This document shows, piece by piece, positions 18,780-26,874 of a stretch of DNA of 64,000 nucleotides. Under the pieces are notes generated by a model that saw only the letters and a list, made by a program, of their open reading frames with translations, was not told where the DNA came from and did no database searches. The stretch covers positions 104,120-168,119 of the forward strand of contig NZ_CANMQD010000003.1 of NCBI RefSeq assembly GCF_947499945.1. The letters are read 5' to 3'. Within the stretch, counting starts at the first letter, position 1. Each line of letters opens with the position of its first letter. Both the position numbers and the translations under genes were made by a program. Origin of the DNA: an uncultured Sulfitobacter sp. GTDB taxonomy: Bacteria; Pseudomonadota; Alphaproteobacteria; Rhodobacterales; Rhodobacteraceae.

Positions 18780-19550
18780 ATGGGAACGCTTAGTGGAAAA
18801 ATTGCTTGGGTTACGGGCGCGGGGGGCGGTATCGGGGAGGCATCGGCCATTGCATTGGCACAGGCGGGTGCGCATGTCGTGCTGTCAGGCCGTCGCGCGG
18901 AGGAGTTGGCCCGTGTGGTCGCCACGATCAAGGCCGGGGGCGGGCAAGCGGAGGCAGCCCCGCTTGATGTAGTGGATGCAAAGGCCACCCAAGCCATTGC
19001 CGATGATCTGTTCACGCGGCTGGGTGGAGTCGACATTTTTATGGCCAATGCGGGGATTAACGTGCCGAACCGTGCCGTTAACGCCATCACTCCGATGGAT
19101 TTTGCACGGGTTGTTGATATCAACCTCAATGGCGTGATGAACGGTGTTCTGGCCGTCCTACCGCAGATGCGGGAGAAGGGGACAGGCACGCTGATCCTCA
19201 CGTCCTCATGGGCGGGGCGGCATCCTTCGCGCCTTACAGGGCCAGCCTATAGCGCGTCCAAACACGCCGTTGTCGCCCTTAGCCATTCGATCAATCAAGA
19301 CGAAGGTGTGAACGGCATCCGATGTACGGCGCTGATGCCAGGCGAAGTGGCCACACCAATCATGCAGCATCGTCCAAAACCGCCCTCCGCCGAGGATATC
19401 GCTAAGATGCTGCAAGCGGATGATCTTGGTTCAATGGTGCGCTATATCGCCGAAGCGCCGCCCCATGTCTGCATCAACGAAGTGCTCATCAGTCCTACGT
19501 GGAATCGCAGTTTTGTGGGTGTGGCCGAGATGGGCGGCATGAAGCTCTAA
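18780..19550 (+). CDS. SDR family oxidoreductase
   Basis: A 256-aa classical short-chain dehydrogenase. The cofactor motif is TGAGGGIG near residue 12, followed by NAG in MANAGINVP, and the catalytic Ser in LILTSSWAG with YSASK. The Arg pair in LSGRRAEEL suggests a preference for NADP(H). It stands alone on the plus strand, divergent from the SMP-30 gene and convergent with the selenoprotein gene. The substrate cannot be told. Confidence 0.88.
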   Translation: MGTLSGKIAWVTGAGGGIGEASAIALAQAGAHVVLSGRRAEELARVVATIKAGGGQAEAAPLDVVDAKATQAIADDLFTRLGGVDIFMANAGINVPNRAVNAITPMDFARVVDINLNGVMNGVLAVLPQMREKGTGTLILTSSWAGRHPSRLTGPAYSASKHAVVALSHSINQDEGVNGIRCTALMPGEVATPIMQHRPKPPSAEDIAKMLQADDLGSMVRYIAEAPPHVCINEVLISPTWNRSFVGVAEMGGMKL

Positions 19551-19559
19551 AATAAGTAA

Positions 19560-19597
19560 GCGGCGCAGCGACTGATCAGGCCGCTACGCCGCATTTT
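19560..19597. terminator. bidirectional terminator between convergent genes
   Basis: GCGGCG pairs with CGCCGC and AGCG with CGCT in a long hairpin, followed by ATTTT on the plus strand. It serves the SDR gene and probably also the selenoprotein gene reading the other way. Confidence 0.7.
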
Positions 19598-19605
19598 GTG
19601 GACGC

Positions 19606-20127
19606 CTAGTTTTCCGTCAGCGCCGCAATGATCTGCGCCAGTGCGGCTTTCGCCTTGGCGCGCATTTCGTCGTCGGTTGCATCCTGTATCGGATGCGGTA
19701 CCAAAAGATAGCGTGCGTCGTTCATACCCAATGCGCTGCGTTGCGCGATGGCGGCTTGGCCGAACTCGCTTGAAGCGATGGCGAGGGCGGGGATCCCCTG
19801 GGTTTCAAACCAGAAATTGTCGTGCATACTGCACGTCGTACAAGATCCTCAGTCGGCCAGTGCTTCAATGACAAAGCTGCATTCGTCGCGCATCTGATGA
19901 CGCAAGGCGTCAGGGCAGGGCTTGGCGAATGTGGGCTTCATATAGCGGCGCACACTTACGTCAGGGGCTGCCTCGGCCAGCAAAACCTCAAGCTCGTCCA
20001 AAAAGACATTGCCGCGCGGTTTGCTGATATCCAACAGGCCGATGACACCCGACAGGCTGCCGCTGCGCGGCGTGATTTGCCGCTCGACGGGTTTTCGCTC
20101 GTCCGTGGGGTCGAGAATTGTTGTCAT
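19606..20127 (-). CDS. UGSC-family selenoprotein (Sec at residue 93)
   Basis: One 173-aa gene split by an in-frame TGA (19849-19851). Upstream part: 92 aa from MTTILDPTDE, with the ATG at 20127 preceded by GAGGAG. Downstream part: Gly-Ser-Cys and 77 further residues to a TAG. Reading the TGA as Sec gives Asp-Sec-Gly-Ser-Cys-Thr-Thr-Cys, the Sec-Gly-Ser-Cys signature that names the UGSC selenoprotein family; the second part (TQGIPALAIASSEF) continues the same fold with no start or ribosome binding site of its own. A SECIS-like hairpin lies at the right distance after the TGA, and selA, selB and tRNA-Sec lie just upstream on the same strand. The Sec and Cys (and the CTTC) suggest a redox or transfer reaction. 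The biochemical function of this family is not known to me. It follows its companion gene by 23 nt. Confidence 0.93.
19817..19843 (-). promoter_or_regulatory. bacterial SECIS-like hairpin after the Sec TGA
   Basis: Within the coding region after the TGA, CGTGC pairs with GCACG around an AGTAT loop, and TTGT pairs with ACAA below a 4-nt bulge (ACGA). The apical loop starts 18 nt after the TGA, close to the spacing in Escherichia coli fdhF (17 nt as I recall it), and the stem-loop resembles that element (GC-AGGUCU-GC). This is the structure that binds the C-terminal domain of SelB. Confidence 0.8.
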
Positions 20128-20150
20128 ATAGCTCCTCCTCTGGGGGCAGC

Positions 20151-21740
20151 TTAGCCCATATCGATTTTTCTTGAAACAGCGATTGAGCCGACTTCGCCCG
20201 TGGCCCACCCGTGGAAGGCGGACGAGAATTTGCCCGCGTCCGATCCCGCCACAACGATGTGGATAAACTCTTTTCCTGCGAATTTCGGCACCTGCTTGGA
20301 TAAAGCCGAAGCGCCCATTTTCGCGGCTGTCTCGGGCGGGATGCCTGCGCCCGAGACAGCATCCTGCACCATATCCGACAGGGGTCGCATCGTGGCCTCC
20401 TGTATGCGGTCGCGCAGACGCTCTTTGGAATACTCCCCCTCGCGCATGAGGGTGTCGATATGTTCAGGGCAAACCACCAGCAGGGCATCGACGGGCAGGT
20501 TGCGCAGTTTGGGCAGGAACACGCCTTCAAGCCCGAGGCCCAGCGACCCTGCGATTTGATCGGGCGCGCGCGAGGTCTGGTCCACGATATGCACAGGTCC
20601 ACCTGTCATGGCAAAGATCGTGACAACGGAATCCTCAGGCTCGAATCCCCGTTCGACATGCAGCGGCGCCCAAGGGGATCGTTCCTCATGCTCGGCAAAA
20701 CACATGGTAAATTTCATCGGATTGCCAAGGCAAGAGCGCTCAACCCCGCCTGTTGCAGCCCCGCCTACGTTGCGCACCACAAGGCGTAAGGCGCGACCAA
20801 TGGTGGCATTGGCGCGGTTCCCCGCACCTAAAGCACCGAGGCCTGCGTTCATCCCGATTTTCTCACGGATGGGGCCATTCACAATCATCACGGGGGCCGC
20901 ACCCATGGTCGTCGCTGTGACGCCGTGGATGTTGAACTCATCCGTGCACACGGCTTCCACTGCGGCGATAACCACGGGTAGATACTCTGGCTTGCATCCT
21001 GCCATCACAGCGTTAATCGCGATCTTCTCAACGGTGGCTTCGCCCATGTTTGGCGGGACTATGGCAATCACTTCTTGTGGGTCGCGGTGTGTGCCGGACA
21101 GCATCCGCATCACCCGCTCTGGCGTGGGCGCCACAAGGGGCAAGCCGTCCGAGAAACCCTGATCGAACATGAATTCGGCCACATCATCGCTGTCGCCAAC
21201 TTCGATGCGGCGTGCACGGATCGGGCTGCCTTCTGCTTCTGCGCGCAACTTGTCATAGACCGTGGGATCAAGGTGCTTGGAGCCGCACCCCGGTCGCCAT
21301 GCAGGCAGGCTGCTCCAGTCGATCTGCGCAGCAGGCAGGGTGGTTAGGCTGCTCAACTCGGCGCTGAGCGCTTCCCAGTCACTGCGGATGAACCCTTCGA
21401 ATTTTGTCGACACGCTGCCGTCCTTCTGGATCAGAAAGACGGATGGAACACTCTCGATGTCCCACTCGAATGCCGTCTTGCACGCACTGTCATCGAGCAC
21501 AGGCATCGACAGATTATGGCGTGCAGCAAAAACTGCGTTCGCCTCGCCCGATTGCGCAATGAGCAGAACTTTGAGCTTGTCGCCGTAGGCATTGTGCAAC
21601 GCTTCCAAGACAGGCGCGGCGGTGTTGCACGTCTCGCAATCCTCTTTCACAAAACAGATCAGGCTCATTTGATCAACGGGTAACCGGCGTTCTTGATCGG
21701 CCAAATCATTCAGCAAGAAATCTGGTTGTGCTCTGCTCAT
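20151..21740 (-). CDS. thioredoxin-fold protein with UGSC-companion domain
   Basis: A 529-aa cytoplasmic protein. Residues about 10-135 form a thioredoxin-like domain with CETC in ICFVKEDCETCNTAAPVLE and the cis-Pro region SVPSVFLIQKDG. A linker with PGCGSKHLDP (a CGS motif reminiscent of UGSC) leads to a large domain with FSDGLPLVAPTPERV, then VEKIAINAVMAGCKPEYLP, NGPIREKIGMNAG and RANATIGRALRL. That domain is the long protein usually found next to UGSC selenoproteins. I place the start at MSRAQPDF (21740); the longer frame to 21800 has no better site and crowds the tRNA gene. It is directly upstream of the selenoprotein gene (23 nt), so the two proteins probably act together, with CETC a likely reductant for the Sec site. 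Function otherwise unknown. Confidence 0.82.
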   Translation of the reverse strand: MSRAQPDFLLNDLADQERRLPVDQMSLICFVKEDCETCNTAAPVLEALHNAYGDKLKVLLIAQSGEANAVFAARHNLSMPVLDDSACKTAFEWDIESVPSVFLIQKDGSVSTKFEGFIRSDWEALSAELSSLTTLPAAQIDWSSLPAWRPGCGSKHLDPTVYDKLRAEAEGSPIRARRIEVGDSDDVAEFMFDQGFSDGLPLVAPTPERVMRMLSGTHRDPQEVIAIVPPNMGEATVEKIAINAVMAGCKPEYLPVVIAAVEAVCTDEFNIHGVTATTMGAAPVMIVNGPIREKIGMNAGLGALGAGNRANATIGRALRLVVRNVGGAATGGVERSCLGNPMKFTMCFAEHEERSPWAPLHVERGFEPEDSVVTIFAMTGGPVHIVDQTSRAPDQIAGSLGLGLEGVFLPKLRNLPVDALLVVCPEHIDTLMREGEYSKERLRDRIQEATMRPLSDMVQDAVSGAGIPPETAAKMGASALSKQVPKFAGKEFIHIVVAGSDAGKFSSAFHGWATGEVGSIAVSRKIDMG

Positions 21741-21818
21741 TTTTATCCCCCGTGATACAAAACCAGTGTGCGGAGAAACGGGCCTCAATGTCCAGCACAA
21801 GCATCGGCATTTTTCATC

Positions 21819-21913
21819 TGGCGGAGGTGGATGGGAATCGAACCCACCACACGCCTCAACAGCGCGTCCATGGTTTTGAAGACCAGGGAAGCCACCAGAC
21901 TCCAGTCACCTCC
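21819..21913 (-). tRNA. selC: tRNA-Sec (anticodon TCA)
   Basis: A 95-nt gene read on the minus strand with an encoded CCA end. The acceptor stem pairs GGAGGTG with CACCTCC and has a discriminator G. The anticodon loop CTTCAAA carries TCA and is flanked by GGT/ACC. A long variable arm is present, and the T arm reads GTGGG-TTCGATT-CCCAT. The long acceptor/T-arm stack, large variable arm and TCA anticodon identify selenocysteine tRNA. It starts 16 nt after the selB stop, so it is probably part of the selAB transcript. Confidence 0.97.
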
Positions 21914-21929
21914 GAATAATTTAACGCTA

Positions 21930-23837
21930 TCAAGGAGAGGGCGAAGGGGGAACCGAAATCGGGGAAGCCATGTGGCGCGTGTTTCCCGTGCGGGCGGTCA
22001 CGCCCTGCGCGTCGAAAAACTCAAGCACAGGAACAATGACACGGCGGCTGGTGCCGAGTGCGACCCGCGCCTCGCTTGTGGTGAACAGCTGTGCCAATGG
22101 AAAGGCATCGCGCAGGGTTTGGGCCGCTGCCGTCAAAGTCTCTGCATGGAGAAGCAGCATCTGGCCGAGAGCAACATTAGGGAGTTCCACCAGACGCCCC
22201 AGATCAATGGACAATTGAAGCAGGTCGTACTCATTCGGGGTGCGTGCCAGATCGGCAGGGGCAGGGGGAGTCAGTGCAAAGTTTAGAACTTCTGTCTCAA
22301 TCGCTGCGAGTGTCGATTGTTGCGTGGCAGTAAGTAGGTTCAGGGGGTAATGATCGCATAAGGCTATGCGTTGGCCGTGCAACCGGATGTCGCCACGCTC
22401 CTCCACAAGGTCTATCACATGTGCAAACAGGGCCGTAGAGATTTTGTGATCCTGCAGGGCGGGGCGCGTTGCAGCTATGTGCAACGGATTTTGGCTATGA
22501 TAAGTCGCAAGCTTGACCAGAATGTCCGAGGCGCACGCCTCGATTGTGGTCTGCTTCGCAAAGAGCGAAGGGCCAATCTGTGTAAAACTGTGGCCTAAGC
22601 GATCTTCGACTGCATGCGGTGAAATCCGAGACAGACGCGCGACATCGCTTTGTTTTGCGAGCCCTCCCAGCGCCTTGCTCAGTGCCTCGGCGATAGCCTT
22701 GACATCACCGTCTTGGGAGGCTTGCAAAACCTGCAAGCGGTCGGTGTCACTGGCACGGGCCGGAGTGCTTTGTGGATCAAGGAAGACCGCGCCGCCAATT
22801 GTCGCTGCGGGCGAGAGCCGGCGTAGAATAGCCCGCTGTCCTGCAAACCCGACAACGGGAGTTTTGAACCGAAGCTGCGCAAAGCCTCTGCTGCCCGCCG
22901 CCATCTGTCCGCCCCCGAACAGGCGCAGATTGGCGACTTCGATTGAGGTGCCGAACAGCACGCGAATATCCTGATTGTGCTTCAGGGGGTGTCTGGCATC
23001 TGGCAAGACCTCGACCGCCACATCAATACAGGTCGAGGGGGCGGCGGCCCCGATCTCGCAAAGCACAGATCCACGAATGACCTCATCCACCGCGATACCG
23101 CGCAGATTGGCGGCTGTCCGCTCGCCTGCGCGAACGATCTCGCGCGGCGCCCCGCGACTTTGTAATCCCCGTAAGCGAACCTGCTGGCCCTGAGGGAGCA
23201 GCGCGAGATCCCGATCAAGGGTCAAATCCTGTCCCTGCAGGGTGCCCGTCACGATTGTACCGCGCCCCTCGAGGGTAAAGGCGCGATCAATGGGCAGGAA
23301 GCTATGAAGTGGCCCGGTGGCCGCGTCCGTCGAAGTTACAACTTCTTCCAATGCCGCGTGCAGCGTTTCAATTCCTGCCCCCGTCTGTGCCGAGCAGATG
23401 ACCAAGCGAAGCCCAGCATAGGCGGTATCCGTCAGGTCATTCAGGATGGCGGCACAGCGCGCATCATGCTGCACAGGATCAAGCAGGTCGGATTTCGTCA
23501 GCGCAATCACGCCGGCCCTGATGCCCAAAAGCTCTGCAATGCGCAGATGCTCCAGCGTTTGTGCGCCAATCCCCTCATGGGCGGAAATTACGATCAGCAC
23601 TGCTCGCGCGCCCGTGGCCCCTGCAACCATCGCGGGGATGAAATCGGCATGGCCCGGGGCGTCGATCAAGTCAAGCATACCAGAGGCATAATTGCGGTGC
23701 GCATAGCCCGCTGTGATCGACAGGCCGCGCTGTTTTTCCTCCGTTAGCCTGTCTGTATCCATCCCAGTGAGGGCATGTACCAAAGCCGTCTTGCCATGAT
23801 CCACATGGCCGATCACAACGATGCAGGCACCTGTCAT
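21930..23837 (-). CDS. selB: selenocysteine-specific elongation factor SelB
   Basis: A 635-aa GTPase that carries Sec-tRNA to a ribosome stalled at a UGA followed by a SECIS. The G1 motif is GHVDHGKT at residues 10-17, G3 is DAPGH at 59-63, and G4 is TKSD. EF-Tu-like domains II and III follow, and the C-terminal part (about 380-635) is the winged-helix array that binds the SECIS. The start is the ATG that overlaps the selA stop (ATGA); the frame upstream of it overlaps selA coding sequence. Length fits the family. Confidence 0.96.
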   Translation of the reverse strand: MTGACIVVIGHVDHGKTALVHALTGMDTDRLTEEKQRGLSITAGYAHRNYASGMLDLIDAPGHADFIPAMVAGATGARAVLIVISAHEGIGAQTLEHLRIAELLGIRAGVIALTKSDLLDPVQHDARCAAILNDLTDTAYAGLRLVICSAQTGAGIETLHAALEEVVTSTDAATGPLHSFLPIDRAFTLEGRGTIVTGTLQGQDLTLDRDLALLPQGQQVRLRGLQSRGAPREIVRAGERTAANLRGIAVDEVIRGSVLCEIGAAAPSTCIDVAVEVLPDARHPLKHNQDIRVLFGTSIEVANLRLFGGGQMAAGSRGFAQLRFKTPVVGFAGQRAILRRLSPAATIGGAVFLDPQSTPARASDTDRLQVLQASQDGDVKAIAEALSKALGGLAKQSDVARLSRISPHAVEDRLGHSFTQIGPSLFAKQTTIEACASDILVKLATYHSQNPLHIAATRPALQDHKISTALFAHVIDLVEERGDIRLHGQRIALCDHYPLNLLTATQQSTLAAIETEVLNFALTPPAPADLARTPNEYDLLQLSIDLGRLVELPNVALGQMLLLHAETLTAAAQTLRDAFPLAQLFTTSEARVALGTSRRVIVPVLEFFDAQGVTARTGNTRHMASPISVPPSPSP

Positions 23838-25225
23838 TGCGTCAGAATGCGTTTGAACGCTGCGGTGAGTATGGCGACGTCCCAATCGCTCACCGTGCGC
23901 ACGTCGAGCATCACATGCTCCCGCTCTATCCGCGCGATCACGGGCGGGGTGCTCTTGCGCAGCTGCGCCATCAGCGCCTCCGCTGTCAGATCAGGCGATT
24001 GAACCGCGACGGCAAAGCTCATCAAATCCTGTTGCGGCAGCGAGCCTGCGCCAACGTATGATATGCTCTGCGCGACGCTGACGTTTTGCATTCCCAATTC
24101 CTTGAGCGCATGGGCAAGAGCATATGCGCGGCGCTCGACCACATCCGCGCTCTGCGCGACCATGGCGAGCACTGGCACGTCCGTGATCGGATCAAAGGGA
24201 GGGCGGTAGAGGCGCAATGTCGCCTCCAGTGCAGCCAGCGACAGTTTGTCAATTCGTACCGCTCGCATGAGAGGATGCGCCTTGAGGCTGGCAACAATAT
24301 CGCGCCGCCCTGCGATGATCCCCGCCTGCGGACCACCGAGCAGTTTATCGCCCGAAAACATCACTAGATCGACACCGCTTTTGAGGATATCGGCCACCAC
24401 AGGCTCGTCCCCCAAGCCGTAGGGTGCGAGGTCAATCAGCACACCACTTCCGAGGTCCTCCATCAAAATTACGTCCCTGTCGCGCGCCAGTTTGGCAAGG
24501 TCGCGGCGGTCTGGCGCGGAGGTGAATCCGATGATCTTGAAATTGCTGGTATGGCTTTTGAGCAAGACCGCCGTATCGCCGTCAATGGCATCTGCGTAAT
24601 CGCCCACCCGCGTTTTGTTTGTCGCTCCAACTTCGCGCAAGGTGGCCCCGCTTTGCGCAATCACATCAGGCAAGCGGAAAGAGCCGCCAATTTCTATCAA
24701 CTCGCCCCGCGAGGCGACCACATTACGCCCCGCGGCAGTTGCCATCAGGCTCAGCAATACAGCAGCGGCACAGTTATTCACAACCACCGCTGCCTCGGCT
24801 CCTGTTAGATCGCAAATCAGCTTTTCCACATGGCTGTGGCGTGATCCGCGCTTGCCCGTGGCGAGGTCGAGCTCCAGATTGCTGGGCGATTGCGCCGTGG
24901 TGGTGATCGCCTGCAACGCTTGCGGCGCAAGCCGTGCGCGGGCGAGATTGGTGTGAATGATGATCCCCGTTGCATTGATCACAGGTACCAGCGAGGGCGC
25001 ACGCCTTGCTTCGACGGCAACAGCGATCTGCGCCGCAAATTCAGCGCTGTCGAAGTCAGGGAGCGGGACGGTGGCGTCTGCCAGTAAGGTGCTGCGCAGG
25101 TCTTGGATGATCTTGCGCAGAGCCTCTACTATCTCGGCGTGGCTATATTGTGCGACCAGCGCTGCGATGGCGGGCATCGTCAGGAGCGATTGTATCTGCG
25201 GCAGGTTTTTAAGGGTCTGGGCCAT
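23834..25225 (-). CDS. selA: L-seryl-tRNA(Sec) selenium transferase SelA
   Basis: A 463-aa PLP enzyme that converts Ser-tRNA(Sec) to Sec-tRNA(Sec) using selenophosphate. The PLP lysine is K294 in FSGDKLLGGPQAG, essentially at the Escherichia coli position. Family segments INATGIIIHTNLARA, GKRGSRHSHVE and VVNNCAAAVLL are present. The start MAQTLKN is the family-typical one; the frame extends 23 codons upstream. It overlaps selB by 4 nt. selD, which makes selenophosphate, is not in the window. Confidence 0.96.
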   Translation of the reverse strand: MAQTLKNLPQIQSLLTMPAIAALVAQYSHAEIVEALRKIIQDLRSTLLADATVPLPDFDSAEFAAQIAVAVEARRAPSLVPVINATGIIIHTNLARARLAPQALQAITTTAQSPSNLELDLATGKRGSRHSHVEKLICDLTGAEAAVVVNNCAAAVLLSLMATAAGRNVVASRGELIEIGGSFRLPDVIAQSGATLREVGATNKTRVGDYADAIDGDTAVLLKSHTSNFKIIGFTSAPDRRDLAKLARDRDVILMEDLGSGVLIDLAPYGLGDEPVVADILKSGVDLVMFSGDKLLGGPQAGIIAGRRDIVASLKAHPLMRAVRIDKLSLAALEATLRLYRPPFDPITDVPVLAMVAQSADVVERRAYALAHALKELGMQNVSVAQSISYVGAGSLPQQDLMSFAVAVQSPDLTAEALMAQLRKSTPPVIARIEREHVMLDVRTVSDWDVAILTAAFKRILTQ

Positions 25226-25258
25226 GTAAACTCGGTTTATTGTCCGCGCACATTGGGC

Positions 25259-25278
25259 GCTGTCATTGATCTGACAGC
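25259..25278 (-). promoter_or_regulatory. inverted repeat in the selA leader
   Basis: GCTGTCA and TGACAGC form a perfect 7-bp stem with a 6-nt loop, 34 nt before the selA start and 37 nt after the end of the TPP-enzyme gene. A second small stem (GCGC/GCGC) follows. It has no T-run, so it is not a plain terminator. It may be an operator or an RNA control element. Confidence 0.4.
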
Positions 25279-25314
25279 TACGCGCTGAACGCAAAGATGT
25301 CTAACCCGTCTGCA

Positions 25315-26874
25315 TCACAATACAATCTCGATGAGGTTTGGTCCGCCGCTGCTTAGGCCGTCCTCAAGGGCGGCTTCCAGTTCTTCACATTCGCTCACTC
25401 GGCTGGCGATGACGCCCATCGACTGGGCCATTTGCACCCAATCCAGCGTTGGCCGCTCAAGGCTGAGCATATCCATTGCACGTGGACCTGCATTCTGGAC
25501 ACCCACATTAGTCAACTCGCCGCGCAGGATTTGATAGCTCCGGTTGGCGAAGATCAGCACTGTGATATCCAGCTTCTCTCGTGCCATCGTCCAGAGCGAT
25601 TGCACCGTGTACATGGCAGAGCCATCGCCCGTCATACACATAACTTTGCGGTCAGGACAGGCGACTGCTGCACCGATCGCGGCGGGCATGCCATATCCGA
25701 TCGAGCCGCCACAGTTGTTGAGCCACGTATGCCTGCGTGCCGCCCTGGTTGCGGGAGAAAACGCACGTCCTGAAGTGACAGATTCGTCCACCACAATGGC
25801 ATCTTCGGGGATGGCGCGGGCAATCAGGGCGGCAAGGCTGTCGAGGTTGATGCGCCCGGTGGGTCGCTCCGGTTGCTCAGCTTTGACGACATGGGCAGGG
25901 GGCGTTTCGGTGGCGTTTGTCGCTGCGCAGAGTGCCGCCAAAGCGCCTGAGAGGTCGGCATCTGCCGCCGCCAATGTGGTGATCTCGGCACCCTCGCGCG
26001 TCAGGATCGCAGGCTTGTCTGGATATGCGAAAAACCCTATCGGCGCACGCGCACCGATCAGCACAATCCGCTTGAAAGGCTCCAACACCTTGAGTGCGAT
26101 ATCAATCGGATAGGGAACGCGCCCGATGAACACACGCCCCGCACCGCGTTCAAGCCGCGCATTGGACCACTCGGACAATATCTTGCACCCTGTTTTGGCA
26201 GCGATCCGTCCGGCAATCTCCAGATTAGCCTCGGTCAGCGCTGTGCCGCCCAGCAGCAGTAGTGTTTCGGGACCGCCCAACGCGTTCGCTGCTTGCGCCA
26301 GCTGGCTCTCATCAAAGGGGGCTGGGGCAGGTATATCAATCGCGCCGTGCGCGGTGCCGCCTTCGTTCCACGCTGTATCAGAGGGTAGGATAAGCGAAGC
26401 GATCTGACCCGGTGCTGTCATCGCCGCTTGAACTGCTTTAGCAGCATCCAAGCCTACTGTTTCCACAGTTTTCGATGTATGCACCCAATGCGAGACGGGG
26501 CGTGCGATCCCTTCGATATCAGAGGTTAGCGGCGCATCAAGTTCGATATGTGTCGAGGCATGTTCGCCGATGATGTTCACGACGCCAGAGCCTGCCTTTT
26601 TCGCGTTGTGCAGGTTTGACAGGCCATTCGCCAGACCCGGACCAAGGTGCAGTAATGTAGAAGCGGGTTTTCCCGTCATGCGGTAGTATCCATCAGCTGC
26701 ACCTGTCGCCACGCCTTCTTGTAGCGCCAGAATGCTGCGCATGCCGGGGATGTGGTCAAGGGCGGCTACAAAATGCATCTCGGAGGTGCCCGGATTGGTG
26801 AAACAGACCTCGACCCCGTTTGCCAAAAGCGTTTTTACAAGGCTCTCTGCGCCGTTCATAGTCTCGTTGCTCAT
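25315..26874 (-). CDS. TPP-dependent enzyme (acetolactate synthase/decarboxylase-like)
   Basis: A 519-aa thiamine diphosphate enzyme of the acetolactate synthase / benzoylformate decarboxylase superfamily. The N-terminal part has the activating Glu in LALQEGVATGAADGYYR. The C-terminal part has the diphosphate-binding GDGSAMYTVQSLW with the Asn in IFANRSYQ. It lacks the features needed to call a true biosynthetic acetolactate synthase, and no small subunit is nearby. The start is the ATG overlapping the CoA-ligase stop (ATGA). Co-transcription with a CoA ligase and a TRAP transporter suggests that it acts on an imported keto acid or acyl compound; the substrate is unknown. Confidence 0.85.
   Translation of the reverse strand: MSNETMNGAESLVKTLLANGVEVCFTNPGTSEMHFVAALDHIPGMRSILALQEGVATGAADGYYRMTGKPASTLLHLGPGLANGLSNLHNAKKAGSGVVNIIGEHASTHIELDAPLTSDIEGIARPVSHWVHTSKTVETVGLDAAKAVQAAMTAPGQIASLILPSDTAWNEGGTAHGAIDIPAPAPFDESQLAQAANALGGPETLLLLGGTALTEANLEIAGRIAAKTGCKILSEWSNARLERGAGRVFIGRVPYPIDIALKVLEPFKRIVLIGARAPIGFFAYPDKPAILTREGAEITTLAAADADLSGALAALCAATNATETPPAHVVKAEQPERPTGRINLDSLAALIARAIPEDAIVVDESVTSGRAFSPATRAARRHTWLNNCGGSIGYGMPAAIGAAVACPDRKVMCMTGDGSAMYTVQSLWTMAREKLDITVLIFANRSYQILRGELTNVGVQNAGPRAMDMLSLERPTLDWVQMAQSMGVIASRVSECEELEAALEDGLSSGGPNLIEIVL

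Noticed and set aside
19606..20208. Two separate small genes with a normal TGA stop between them
   Set aside because: The second part has no ribosome binding site, the frame is continuous across the TGA, the signature is the UGSC motif, and a SECIS-like hairpin and sel genes are present.
21740..21800. Longer N terminus of the thioredoxin-fold protein starting near the tRNA-Sec gene
   Set aside because: It adds a Cys-rich sequence unlike the family, has no ribosome binding site, and crowds the tRNA 3' end; the ATG at 21740 fits the family.
25315..26874. True biosynthetic acetolactate synthase
   Set aside because: No regulatory subunit gene, catabolic neighbours, and no diagnostic residues; left as TPP-dependent enzyme.
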